From the NCBI GenBank assembly GCA_036501425.1, contig DASYAI010000024.1, positions 1-25,568 on the forward strand: a stretch of 25,568 nucleotides of DNA, read 5' to 3'. A program made the position numbers and the translations under genes. The notes beneath the pieces were generated by a model that saw only the letters and a program-made list of their open reading frames with translations, ran no database searches and had not been told where the DNA came from. This DNA is from DATKRB01 sp036501425 (lineage in GTDB: Bacteria > Actinomycetota > Acidimicrobiia > Acidimicrobiales > RAAP-2). Positions 13,844 through 21,056 of the stretch are shown here, piece after piece (positions within the stretch are counted from its first letter, which is position 1; the number at the start of each line of letters is the position of its first letter).

Positions 13844-14422
13844 ATGACCACCACGGATCCGGATCTTTCGACGACGGGCGCTACCGACGGGCGCGAGACG
13901 TCGCCGCCCGAAGCCGGTTCCGGCGAGGACCTCGGGGCCAACCTCCGCATCGGCGAGGTGGCCCGTTTGACGGGCCTGACCACGCGGACGCTGCGGTACT
14001 GGGAGGAGATCGGCCTGCTGGCCCCCAGCGCCTACCGCGACAGCGGCGAACGGATGTACGCCCCCGACGACGCGGCCCGGGCCGGTCGGATCCGCGAGCT
14101 CCAGGACCTGCTCGGGTTCTCCCTGGCCGAGGTGCGCATGGTGCTCGAGACGGAGGACGTCATCCACCAGCTGAAGACCGCCTACTCGGTCGATCGGGTG
14201 GCCGGTCAGGCGCTCGTCGCCATGCTGGACGAGGCCGTCGAGGCGAGCGAGCGTCTGCTGGACCGTCTCGACGATTCGCTGGCCCGGCTGCGGGCGTTCC
14301 GCGACGAGCGGGCCGCCACCCTGCAGCGCCTTCGGATCGGTCGGTCGGAGGTGGCCACCCGTTGCGGGGCCACCGGCCGCTCGGCGAGCCGGCCGACGCC
14401 CGGCGCGGGGCGCGGGGGCTAG
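13844..14422 (+). CDS. MerR-family transcriptional regulator
   Basis: A 192-aa protein. Residues 1-33 are polar and disordered. A winged helix-turn-helix occupies 34-103: NLRIGEVARLTGLTTRTLRY (33-52), WEEIGLLAP, then RMYAPDDAARAGRIRELQDL and LGFSLAEVRMVLE. A dimerising coiled coil follows (118-166), then an Arg/Gly-rich tail. No Cys cluster or ligand domain is seen, so the effector is unknown; family members bind as dimers to promoters with long spacers. The start is the ATG at 13844 with GGAG 5 nt upstream. An upstream ATG in frame (13829) lacks a good ribosome-binding site. It is convergent with the YbjQ-like operon (22 bp between stops), so it is not obviously its local regulator. Confidence 0.92.
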   Translation: MTTTDPDLSTTGATDGRETSPPEAGSGEDLGANLRIGEVARLTGLTTRTLRYWEEIGLLAPSAYRDSGERMYAPDDAARAGRIRELQDLLGFSLAEVRMVLETEDVIHQLKTAYSVDRVAGQALVAMLDEAVEASERLLDRLDDSLARLRAFRDERAATLQRLRIGRSEVATRCGATGRSASRPTPGAGRGG

Positions 14423-14445
14423 GACCAGGAGGCTCGGAGCCGGCC

Positions 14446-15309
14446 TCAGCGACGTCGGCGGAGGCTGGCCGCGTCGAACTGGTCCACCGGGTCGACCATC
14501 GAGACGACCATCTCGGGCGCCAACGCCCGGTGGCCCTCCCCCAGCGCTCGAACGGTGGTGCCGAGGGCCACGAACTGCATGGCCCGCACGCCCCGACCGA
14601 TGGGGCCCTCGCGCAGCCGCACCCCGACGATGCCGTCGGCCTGCTGGGACACCCCCAGCTCCTGCATCCGGGCCATCGCCCCCTCGCGGGCCGAGTACAG
14701 GGCGGTGGTCAGGTTGGTCAGCTCGACGTTCTGCCCCTTCTGGGCCGCCCACTGGCGGGCGGAGCGGCGGGGGGCGATCACGAAGCTGGCCCCGGCGACC
14801 AGCTCGGTGGGCCACCAGCCGGCCCGCAGCAGCAGGGTGAAGTCCCGCGCCGACAGATCCGACGTGAACGGGGGTCCCTTCGGCGGGGTCACGCCCGAGC
14901 CGTGCGCGCCGGGCACCGGCCGGATGGCGGTGCCGGTCAGGGCGATCTCCACGTGGTGGGAGCGCACGTCGAGGTCGAGCTGCACTCCCACGACCCCGGT
15001 CCCGCCGGCCGCCCGGCACTCCTCGCGCAAGGTCCGCGACGCCTCGTCGACCGCGGCGCCGAAGGCCGAGCTGGCCTCCGCGACCTCTCCCGTGCGGTAC
15101 TGCCACACCCCCCAGGGGATCGACCACCAGGCCAGGCCGAACACCAGGTCCACCGGCTGCCACCCGATCGAGTGCAGCATCAGCACCTCGTCGATGGTGA
15201 GGTCCGAGGTGATCGCCCGGGCGTGCTCCTTGGTCCCCGCCGGTCCCGAGCCGCCGTTGGCGAGGGTGTCGACGGCCGCCCGCAAGCGCTCGGCGGTGGG
15301 CGAGCTCAC
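14446..15309 (-). CDS. Tandem YbjQ-like (DUF74/heavy-metal-binding family) protein, paralogue 3
   Basis: A 287-aa protein with two divergent copies of the YbjQ-like fold. Copy 1 (about 33-130) holds ITSDLTIDEVLMLHSIGWQP, AGGTGVVGVQLDLDV and EIALTGTAIR. Copy 2 (about 148-255) holds FTSDLSARDFTLLLRAGWWP, ALYSAREGAMARM, ADGIVGVRL and MQFVALGTTV. E. coli YbjQ has one such unit, with ARE...ALGADAVVG and a final SGTAV strand. The second copy is closer to the standard. Conserved Cys/His that would support metal binding are not evident. The GTG start overlaps the stop of the upstream paralogue by 4 bp (GTGA), so translation is coupled. Last gene of a four-gene leftward operon. Function unknown. Confidence 0.85.
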   Translation of the reverse strand: MSSPTAERLRAAVDTLANGGSGPAGTKEHARAITSDLTIDEVLMLHSIGWQPVDLVFGLAWWSIPWGVWQYRTGEVAEASSAFGAAVDEASRTLREECRAAGGTGVVGVQLDLDVRSHHVEIALTGTAIRPVPGAHGSGVTPPKGPPFTSDLSARDFTLLLRAGWWPTELVAGASFVIAPRRSARQWAAQKGQNVELTNLTTALYSAREGAMARMQELGVSQQADGIVGVRLREGPIGRGVRAMQFVALGTTVRALGEGHRALAPEMVVSMVDPVDQFDAASLRRRR

Positions 15310-16217
15310 CGGAGCGACACCACCAGCCCCGGCTGGGCCGGGGGCTCGACGTGGCCCACGAAGCGCACCCGCGTGCCCTTCACCAGGCACTGGAAGGTGA
15401 AGTCGGCTTCGCCCACCTCGTGCTCGAAGGCGTCGAACGTGGCGCCGTGCAGCGCGTCGGTGCCGAGCTGGGCCCGCACATGCTCGCGGGCGAGGCGGAG
15501 CGCCGCCCCCTTGGCCCGGACCACCTGGGTGATTGGCTCGACCCCACCACCGCCCCAGGTCATGGCGGTCGAGCCGGCCAGCTGGTACTGGGTGGTGCAG
15601 TAGCCGATCATCTGCACCGAGCTGAGAGCGGCGGCGATGCCCACCGGGACGTAGCCGGTGTCGACCAGCTTGGTGAGCCGTTGACCCGACAGGTAGGTGG
15701 CGAACGGCGTCGACGGCACGGCGGCGCCGGGGACCCGCACCGCGGTGCCGCGGATGAGGAACTCGGCCGTCCCCGATCCGGCGGTGTGGCGCATCTGGTC
15801 GACGACCCCGATGACCCCGTGCGCGCCCAGCGCCTCCGCCTCGTCGAGCATCCGGCGATAGGCCAGGCCGAACCCGTTGGCCCAGTTGCCCTCGACCCAG
15901 GTCTGCTCGTAGTTGAAGCCGTACGAGCGGTGCTCGGCGCCCACGAACCCGTGCGGGCACCGCCAGGTCTCCGAGTACTGGCGCCGGCCGGTGGGGGCCG
16001 GGAGCGCCGGCATCCCGTAGGTCCCCACGTACCAGGCCCACTGCATGACCGCGACCCCTTGGGCCAAGCCCAGCGGCTCCATGCCCAGCTCGAGGCAGGC
16101 GGCGAAGCTGGGGACCGACAGGCCCGAGACCCACGCCCCCCGGGACGGTCCGTCGCCCGACCCCGCTCGGCCCGGGGGGGACCGGGTCGGGTCCGGGTCG
16201 ACCGAGGGCATGCTCAT
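15306..16217 (-). CDS. Tandem YbjQ-like protein, paralogue 2 (most divergent)
   Basis: A 303-aa protein. After a Pro/Gly-rich N-terminus (1-26), copy 1 (31-160) contains GLSVPSFAACLELGMEPLG (32-50) and EALGAHGVIGVVDQM (128-142). It ends with EFLIRGTAVRV. It also carries an insertion of about 35 residues (71-107, CPHGFVGAEHRSYGFNYEQT). Copy 2 (172-285) contains FATYLSGQRLTKLVDTGYVP (172-191), ALRLAREHVRAQLG and FQCLVKGTRVRF. Each half matches the paralogous proteins on either side in order of motifs but is less conserved. The ATG at 16217 overlaps the stop of the upstream gene as ATGA. A second ATG, 6 nt downstream at 16211, is a minor alternative. No signal peptide or membrane segment. Role unknown; a heteromeric assembly with its paralogues is inference. 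Confidence 0.82.
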   Translation of the reverse strand: MSMPSVDPDPTRSPPGRAGSGDGPSRGAWVSGLSVPSFAACLELGMEPLGLAQGVAVMQWAWYVGTYGMPALPAPTGRRQYSETWRCPHGFVGAEHRSYGFNYEQTWVEGNWANGFGLAYRRMLDEAEALGAHGVIGVVDQMRHTAGSGTAEFLIRGTAVRVPGAAVPSTPFATYLSGQRLTKLVDTGYVPVGIAAALSSVQMIGYCTTQYQLAGSTAMTWGGGGVEPITQVVRAKGAALRLAREHVRAQLGTDALHGATFDAFEHEVGEADFTFQCLVKGTRVRFVGHVEPPAQPGLVVSLR

Positions 16218-17053
16218 CCGTCGAGGGAGATGATCGTGCGGGGCTGGGGGATGGTGTGCTCCCCGTCGGTCTTGGCGACCGCCGTCCCGAGCGAGAGGAA
16301 CTCGATGGTGTGGTCGCCCCACATGTGGGACTTCTCCTCCAGCCGGACCGACACGATCCCCGTGGCCCCCAGGTCGTTCGCCTCGTCCTGCATGCGGACC
16401 ATGGCCAGCTCGCGGGCCTCGTAGAGGGCCTGGGTGAAGTTGGGCAGCTCGACGTTCTGGCCGGCCGAGCGAAGGGTCTGGCCGAGGCCGCGGTGCGCGA
16501 TGTGGTACACGCAGGTGCCCATGACCAGGCCCAACGGCACGTGCCCGGTTTGCATCAGGGTCCAGAAATCCTGGCCCGAGAGGTCCGACGTGAACGGCTT
16601 GCCCTGGTTGTTCCGGTACGACCGTCCGTCCTCGGACTTGACCGCGGTGCCCACGGCCATGAACTCGGCGGTGTCCGAGCCCCACTCGTAGTAGTTCACG
16701 TCGAGACGGACGCCGACCACGCCGTCGGCGCCCAGCGCCATCGCTTCCTCGTCCATCCGGTTCATGGCCAGCTCGCGGGCGTTGTACATCGCCTCGGTCA
16801 GCTTGGCGAGCTCCTGGCTCTGGGACCAGCGCCGGGTCTGGATCCCGAGGTGGTAGATCGAGCTGCCCATCACGAACCCCAGCGGGTGGAAGCCGACCTC
16901 CTTGATGAGCAGGAACTCGTTGACCGACAGGTCCGACGTGAACATGCCCTTGTGCCCGGGGCGGTCCTCCAGCTCGGCCAGGCGGCGCGCCGCGTCGACC
17001 GGAAGGTCGTCCCCGAGGGCCACTTCGGGCGTCAGGTCCCCCGGCTCGCTCAC
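16214..17053 (-). CDS. Tandem YbjQ-like protein, paralogue 1 (least divergent)
   Basis: A 279-aa protein made of two clear repeats of one domain. Copy 1 (38-139) runs FTSDLSVNEF ... LGFVMGSSIYHLG ... YNARELAMNRM ... LGADGVVGVRL ... EFMAVGTAV. Copy 2 (154-260) runs FTSDLSGQDF ... LGLVMGTCVYHI ... YEARELAMVRM ... LGATGIVSVRL ... EFLSLGTAV. The ARELA...LGAxGxVxVRL...GTAV core matches YbjQ (UPF0145, annotated heavy-metal-binding), a small protein that forms ring-like oligomers. The FTSDLSxxxF N-terminal block is an addition shared by all three paralogues here. It starts with GTG at 17053, 16 bp after the stop of the 134-aa gene, and its stop overlaps the next start by 4 bp. The molecular role is unknown. 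Confidence 0.88.
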   Translation of the reverse strand: MSEPGDLTPEVALGDDLPVDAARRLAELEDRPGHKGMFTSDLSVNEFLLIKEVGFHPLGFVMGSSIYHLGIQTRRWSQSQELAKLTEAMYNARELAMNRMDEEAMALGADGVVGVRLDVNYYEWGSDTAEFMAVGTAVKSEDGRSYRNNQGKPFTSDLSGQDFWTLMQTGHVPLGLVMGTCVYHIAHRGLGQTLRSAGQNVELPNFTQALYEARELAMVRMQDEANDLGATGIVSVRLEEKSHMWGDHTIEFLSLGTAVAKTDGEHTIPQPRTIISLDG

Positions 17054-17069
17054 CGAGCCCCCGTGTCGC

Positions 17070-17474
17070 TCACGCGCCGCCGATCACGATCGCCTCGAGC
17101 GCCCGGCGGGTCTGCGAGCTGGTGGTGGCCTCCTCGGCCAGCGCCCCGAGCAGGGCCCGCAGCCATTCGTGCATCGGCACCTCCGACGAGCGGATGCGGA
17201 TCCCCCCCGAGCTGCGTCCCACGGTGCACCGCAGGGCGCCCCCGACGACGGCCGCGTCGAACTGGTCGTTGCCCAAGGTGACCGAGATCCGCTCCACCCG
17301 GTCGGACCGGTCCCCACGCGAGAAGAGCCGGGCACGCTGGCGGACCACCGAGAGCCGGTTGCCGAGGGCACCGGACAGCCGTTCGACGAGGGCGCGCAGC
17401 AGGATCTGCACGTCACCGTCGTCGGCGTGGAGCGACGAGGCCAGAAGGTCGATGTCGAGGCTGGAATCGTCCAC
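17070..17474 (-). CDS. Uncharacterised 134-aa protein, first gene of the YbjQ-like operon
   Basis: I do not recognise a named family. The protein begins with an acidic helix (VDDSSLDIDLLASSLHADDG), continues with VQILLRALVERLSGALG (22-38) and has a beta-rich centre (RISVTLGNDQFDAAVVGGAL, 62-81, and RCTVGRSSGGIRIRSSEV, 82-99). It ends in a helical region, MHEWLRALLGALAEEA (101-116), and the tail ALEAIVIGG. No cysteine pair, signal or membrane segment. It is a compact alpha-beta protein that could be an adaptor for the YbjQ-like proteins it is co-transcribed with (inference). The GTG at 17474 has a TAGCCT box 6 nt upstream and no ribosome-binding site, so the operon mRNA is probably leaderless. 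Confidence 0.8.
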   Translation of the reverse strand: MDDSSLDIDLLASSLHADDGDVQILLRALVERLSGALGNRLSVVRQRARLFSRGDRSDRVERISVTLGNDQFDAAVVGGALRCTVGRSSGGIRIRSSEVPMHEWLRALLGALAEEATTSSQTRRALEAIVIGGA

Positions 17475-17480
17475 GCGACC

Positions 17481-17486
17481 AGGCTA
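17481..17486 (-). promoter_or_regulatory. -10 box (TAGCCT) of the YbjQ-like operon
   Basis: On the minus strand TAGCCT ends 6 nt before the GTG at 17474, the spacing expected for a leaderless transcript. Confidence 0.45.
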
Positions 17487-17543
17487 CAGCGCCCGTTCGT
17501 CGACCGACCGGCGGTGGTGCCGCACGGCGTGCCGCGGTCCGCG

Positions 17544-17549
17544 ATAGTT
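17544..17549 (+). promoter_or_regulatory. Possible -10 (ATAGTT) of the luciferase-like gene
   Basis: ATAGTT lies 28 nt upstream of the ATG at 17578, followed by a strong GAGGAGGA ribosome-binding site at 17567-17574. Confidence 0.35.
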
Positions 17550-17577
17550 ACAGGACGCGACCAGCCGAGGAGGACCG

Positions 17578-18627
17578 ATGAAGATCGCGACGAACCTGAG
17601 CTACGCCGGCGGCTTCCGCGAGGCAGCGGCGCAGGTCGGCGAGCTCGAGCGAGCGGGGCTCGACCTGGTCTGGGTGGCCGAGGCCTACGGCTTCGACGGC
17701 CCGAGCTTCATGGGCTACCTGGCCGCCCTGACCGAGCACGTCGAGATCGGCTCGGGGATCCTGCCGATCTACTCGCGGACCCCGACCCTGATGGCGATGA
17801 CCGCGGCGGGGATCGACGCGCTGTCGGGCGGCCGGTTCCATCTCGGGCTCGGCGCTTCGGGCCCGCAGGTGGTGGAGGGCTTCCACGGGGTGCCCTACGA
17901 CGCGCCGATCGGCCGGACGCGCGAGATCGTGGAGATCTGCCGCCAGGTCTGGGAACGGGCCGCCCCGGTCGAGCACCATGGGACGTACTACCAGCTGCCG
18001 CTGCCGGCGGACGAGGGTACCGGGCTGGGCAAGCCGCTCAAGCTGATCACCCACCCGGTGCGGGCTCGGGTCCCGGTCTGGCTGGCGGCGCTCGGGGAGC
18101 GCAACGTGGCGCTAGCGGCCGAGATCGCCGAAGGGTGGCTGCCCATGATCTTCGCCCCCGACTTCGCCGCCAAGGCGTGGGGTCCCGCGCTCCGGGCGGG
18201 CGAGGCCAGGCGGGACCCGGCGCTCGGGCCGCTGCAGATCGCGGCCGGCGGGCTACTCGCCATCGGCGAGGGTCCCGAGGTCGCCGCGGTGCGGGACCAG
18301 GCCCGGCCCGAGCTCGCCCTGTACGTGGGCGGCATGGGCGCCAAGGGGAAGAACTTCTACAACAACGTCGTGCAGCGCTACGGGTTCGAGGCGGCGGCAG
18401 CCGAGGTGCAGGATCTCTACCTGGGCGGCAAGCGGGCCGAGGCGGCAGCGGCGATCCCCGACGAGCTGGTCGCGTCGACGACGCTCTGCGGGCCGGCGGG
18501 GTACGTGGCCGAGCGGATCGCCGCCTACGCCGAAGCGGGGGTCACCCACCTGATCGTGGCGCCGGTGCCGGTCGGCGACCAGCGGGCCACCGACCTCGTC
18601 GAGCAGGTGAGGGAGCTCGCCGGCTGA
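17578..18627 (+). CDS. LLM-class (luciferase-like) F420-dependent-type oxidoreductase
   Basis: A 349-aa TIM-barrel protein of the bacterial-luciferase superfamily. Typical blocks are ELERAGLDLVWVAEAYGFDG (22-41), EIGSGILPIYSRTPTLMAMT (56-75), ALSGGRFHLGLGASGPQVVE (81-100) and GFHGVPYD (101-108). Later come VPVWLAALGERNVALAAEIA and a C-terminal barrel helix with YAEAGVTHLIVAPVP. The GLGASGPQVVEGxHG stretch is characteristic of the actinobacterial F420-linked subgroup, which carries out hydride transfer with reduced F420; the cofactor choice is inferred from this resemblance. The substrate is unknown. The ATG at 17578 has an excellent GAGGAGGA ribosome-binding site. It is divergent from the YbjQ-like operon and convergent with the KAS III gene, with 15 bp between stops. 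Confidence 0.92.
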   Translation: MKIATNLSYAGGFREAAAQVGELERAGLDLVWVAEAYGFDGPSFMGYLAALTEHVEIGSGILPIYSRTPTLMAMTAAGIDALSGGRFHLGLGASGPQVVEGFHGVPYDAPIGRTREIVEICRQVWERAAPVEHHGTYYQLPLPADEGTGLGKPLKLITHPVRARVPVWLAALGERNVALAAEIAEGWLPMIFAPDFAAKAWGPALRAGEARRDPALGPLQIAAGGLLAIGEGPEVAAVRDQARPELALYVGGMGAKGKNFYNNVVQRYGFEAAAAEVQDLYLGGKRAEAAAAIPDELVASTTLCGPAGYVAERIAAYAEAGVTHLIVAPVPVGDQRATDLVEQVRELAG

Positions 18628-18628
18628 C

Positions 18629-18652
18629 GGGCCGCGTCGGCCTCAGCGGCCC
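18629..18652. terminator. Bidirectional hairpin between convergent genes
   Basis: GGGCCGC (18629-18635) and GCGGCCC (18646-18652) form a perfect 7-bp stem with a 10-nt loop that includes the stop codon of the KAS III gene. No T-tract. Confidence 0.4.
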
Positions 18653-19629
18653 CAGCGCCAGACGGCGGTGGCCCAGGCGAGGCCCGAGCCGAACCCCGCC
18701 ATGAGCACCAGGTCGCCGTCGTGGAGCCGGCCCGACTCGACCGCGTCGACCAGGGCGAGCGGGATCGAGGCCGAGCTGGTGTTGCCCGTCTCCTCGATGA
18801 CCGACGCCACCTTGTCCTCGGTGATCCCGAGCCGCTGCGCCACCGCCGTCATGATCCGGAGGTTGGCCTGGTGGGGGACGAACAGGCTGACCTCCTCGGC
18901 CCGCACCTTGGCCCGCTCGAGCGACAGGGTCGCCGAATCGGCCGCCGCCAGCACCGCCCGCCGGAAGACCTCCTGGCCCTTCATGACCATCCCCTGGCCG
19001 TGGTCGGCGTAGAGGATCTCGGCCAGGGTGCCGTCCACCCCCAGGTCCCACCCGAGCAGGGCCGACGAGCCGGCGGTCGCCTCCAGCACCACGGCGCCCG
19101 CGCCGTCGCCGAACAGGAACGCGTTGGTGCGGTCCTGCCAGTTGGTGGCCCGGGTCATGGTGTCCGCCCCCACCAGCAGGACCCGGTCCACCCCGGCCGC
19201 GATCATGCCGGCGGCGGTGACCAACCCGTAGGTGAACCCGGCGCAGGCGGCGTTGATGTCCATCGCCCCGCCGGTGATACCGAGCTGGGCGGCGACCGGG
19301 GCCGAGGTGGCCGGGATGACCTGGTCGGGGGTCATCGTGCAGACGATCACCATGTCCACGTCGGCCCCCCGGAGCCCGGCGTGCGCCAGGCTCCCCCGGG
19401 CCGCCTCGATGGCGAGCGTTGCCGTGGTCCCGAGCCCGTCGGGCGGGTGGGCCGGCGGCTGCTCGGGCACGAACGGCCCCGTCGCCACCCGCCGGTTCCG
19501 GATGCCGGACCGCTCGACGATCCACTGGTCGCTCGTCTCGAAGATGGTCGTCAGATCGGCGTTGGTGACCACCCGCTCGGGGAGTGCCACGCCCCATCCG
19601 GTGATCGCACAACCTCGGCTGGTGGTCAT
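18643..19629 (-). CDS. fabH: Beta-ketoacyl-ACP synthase III (FabH-like)
   Basis: A 328-aa thiolase-fold condensing enzyme. The family N-terminus CAITGWGVALPERVVTN (7-23) is followed by SDQWIVERSGIRNRRVA (33-49). The catalytic triad is visible: Cys129 in INAACAGFTYGL, His253 in VPHQANLRIM and Asn283 in GNTSSASIPLAL. The C-terminal GFGSGLAWATAVWRW block is standard. FabH starts fatty-acid synthesis by condensing acyl-CoA with malonyl-ACP; a specialised acyl-transfer role cannot be excluded. A Pro-rich insertion (about 52-65) replaces the usual short loop. The ATG at 19629 gives the normal length. An upstream in-frame ATG at 19713 has CACAAT 6 nt before it and could be a leaderless start, adding 28 residues not typical of the family. 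Confidence 0.93.
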   Translation of the reverse strand: MTTSRGCAITGWGVALPERVVTNADLTTIFETSDQWIVERSGIRNRRVATGPFVPEQPPAHPPDGLGTTATLAIEAARGSLAHAGLRGADVDMVIVCTMTPDQVIPATSAPVAAQLGITGGAMDINAACAGFTYGLVTAAGMIAAGVDRVLLVGADTMTRATNWQDRTNAFLFGDGAGAVVLEATAGSSALLGWDLGVDGTLAEILYADHGQGMVMKGQEVFRRAVLAAADSATLSLERAKVRAEEVSLFVPHQANLRIMTAVAQRLGITEDKVASVIEETGNTSSASIPLALVDAVESGRLHDGDLVLMAGFGSGLAWATAVWRWGR

Positions 19630-19804
19630 CGACCTGGGCTCTCCGGTGATCGGCAACTGGTCACGGGCGGTCCGCGAGGAACGCATCGGGGCATCGACCG
19701 GTTGGTCGATCATCGACCGATTGTGGCTCGGGGCCTCCGCTCCGCCAGCCTAGAAGATCCGTGTGGCTCGGGATGCGACCGGTGCGACGGCCGTGGCGCT
19801 CAGC

Positions 19805-20842
19805 TCAGTGCGCCGATCGGCACGGGTCGTACCAGGGTCGTTCGCCGTCGACCGCGTAGAGGGCCACCGCCAGCGTGTCCTGGTCCGCCTTGCTGGCCAG
19901 GTTGGGCGGGACCCCGACCAACGCCGGCAGGCCGGCCAGCGACGCCGCCTCGTTCCACGTCCCCTGGCTGAACTGGAACGCGCCCATGAAGTCGCCGTTG
20001 GGGGACACCGCGCCGTAATTCCCGCTGGACTCCCGCTGGACGACACACTGCAGGAAGGGGTTGAGCGGGGGGTCCGAGGTCGCGTGGCCGCCCGTCGGGG
20101 GGGCGACGCCGGGCCCGGCCGGCGCGGTGACCCCGGGCCGGGCCGGCGCGGCGACGTGCACCGCTGCGACGGCCTGGGCCGCCCGCAGGCTCTGCTGGTG
20201 CTCCACCGCCACCTCCAGCTGCCCGTTGACCTGCCCTTGCTGTTGCTCGATGAGGTTCCGGGTCGCTCCGGCCTGGGCGAGCAGGGCGCCCTTTTCGGAC
20301 ACCAGCGCCGCGTCGCGGGCCCGTTGGGCGGCGAGCTGGGCGCCGACGCCGGCCAGCCGAGCCTGGTCGTCGCGGACCACGACGACCGCCACCTCGATGT
20401 CGCCCACCGCCATCTGCTGGTACTCGGTGCGCTGCAGGTTGGTCCGGGTGCCGGTCTCGAAGAGCTCCGAAGCCCCGCTCGCGCCGGTGTCGCCGGCGTC
20501 GACGTAGGTGGTGAGCGCTTCGGTGGCCAGGCGCCGGCGATCGCCGGCGAGCCGGGCCCGGTCGTCGGCGGCGGCCCGCTGGGCCCGGGCGATGGCCGCC
20601 ACGTCGCGCGCTTGCGCCGCGGTGGCCGTCTCGTACTGCTGCTGGTAGCCGGAGACCGCTAGCTGCTCCTCGGTGAGCTGGCTGGCGAGCTGGGCCGCCC
20701 GGGCCTGCAGGGTCGGGACGGTATCGGCGCCGGCGGGGGCCGCGGCGCCCCACGCGCCGGCCAGGCCGAGCGCGATCCCACAGGCCACGGAGATCAGGCG
20801 GAGCACGCGATCCAGGCCTCGGGGAGCGAGTGACGGTTCCAC
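19805..20842 (-). CDS. Secreted coiled-coil protein with C-terminal Rpf/SLT-like transglycosylase domain
   Basis: A 345-aa exported protein. A signal peptide (VLRLISVACGIALGLAGAWG, 13-32, then AAAPAGA-D) is followed by long coiled coils (about 42-110 and 135-228; Gln/Ala/Arg-rich, like PcsB or NlpC/P60 partner proteins). A Pro/Ala-rich linker (230-258) leads to a lysozyme-fold domain (262-345): FLQCVVQRESSGNYGAVSPN with catalytic-type Glu271, then GAFQFSQGTWNEAA and ALYAVDGERPWYDPC. The Cys266/Cys341 pair recalls the disulfide of resuscitation-promoting factors. Such enzymes cleave peptidoglycan glycan strands. The start is uncertain: GTG 20842 fits the signal peptide and a -35/-10 pair about 50 nt upstream, while a GTG at codon 13 is an alternative. 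Confidence 0.85.
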   Translation of the reverse strand: MEPSLAPRGLDRVLRLISVACGIALGLAGAWGAAAPAGADTVPTLQARAAQLASQLTEEQLAVSGYQQQYETATAAQARDVAAIARAQRAAADDRARLAGDRRRLATEALTTYVDAGDTGASGASELFETGTRTNLQRTEYQQMAVGDIEVAVVVVRDDQARLAGVGAQLAAQRARDAALVSEKGALLAQAGATRNLIEQQQGQVNGQLEVAVEHQQSLRAAQAVAAVHVAAPARPGVTAPAGPGVAPPTGGHATSDPPLNPFLQCVVQRESSGNYGAVSPNGDFMGAFQFSQGTWNEAASLAGLPALVGVPPNLASKADQDTLAVALYAVDGERPWYDPCRSAH

Positions 20843-20888
20843 GTCTGAGGGCGCCGAGGAGCGCTCGACGAGTGCACGATGGCGCCAC

Positions 20889-20917
20889 GTTCTAGCCTGT
20901 GTGGTGGCCGCACGCAA
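20889..20917 (-). promoter_or_regulatory. Promoter (TTGCGT - 17 nt - TAGAAC) of the transglycosylase-like gene
   Basis: On the minus strand TTGCGT (20912-20917) and TAGAAC (20889-20894) are 17 nt apart. This puts transcription start near 20882, about 40 nt before the GTG at 20842. Confidence 0.4.
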
Positions 20918-21042
20918 GGCGCACGAGCGTTTGTGAGCAGATGACCAGGGACTTTGCTCGAGCGAGGCCCGCGCAGCAGCGCTCGGCGCATTGGTCGTCC
21001 GGGGCCAGTGCCGGCCCGACAAGCGCCTCGGCCCGGCCTGGC

Positions 21043-21048
21043 TACGGT
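21043..21048 (+). promoter_or_regulatory. -10 box (TACGGT), likely leaderless
   Basis: TACGGT lies 8 nt before GTG 21057 and 11 nt before GTG 21060; there is no ribosome-binding site. Confidence 0.45.
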
Positions 21049-21056
21049 GACGCGGT

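Noticed and set aside
14362..15603. 413-codon plus-strand frame opposite the YbjQ-like operon
   Set aside because: Shadow of paralogues 2 and 3, whose repeated motifs and coupled start/stop overlaps identify the real strand.
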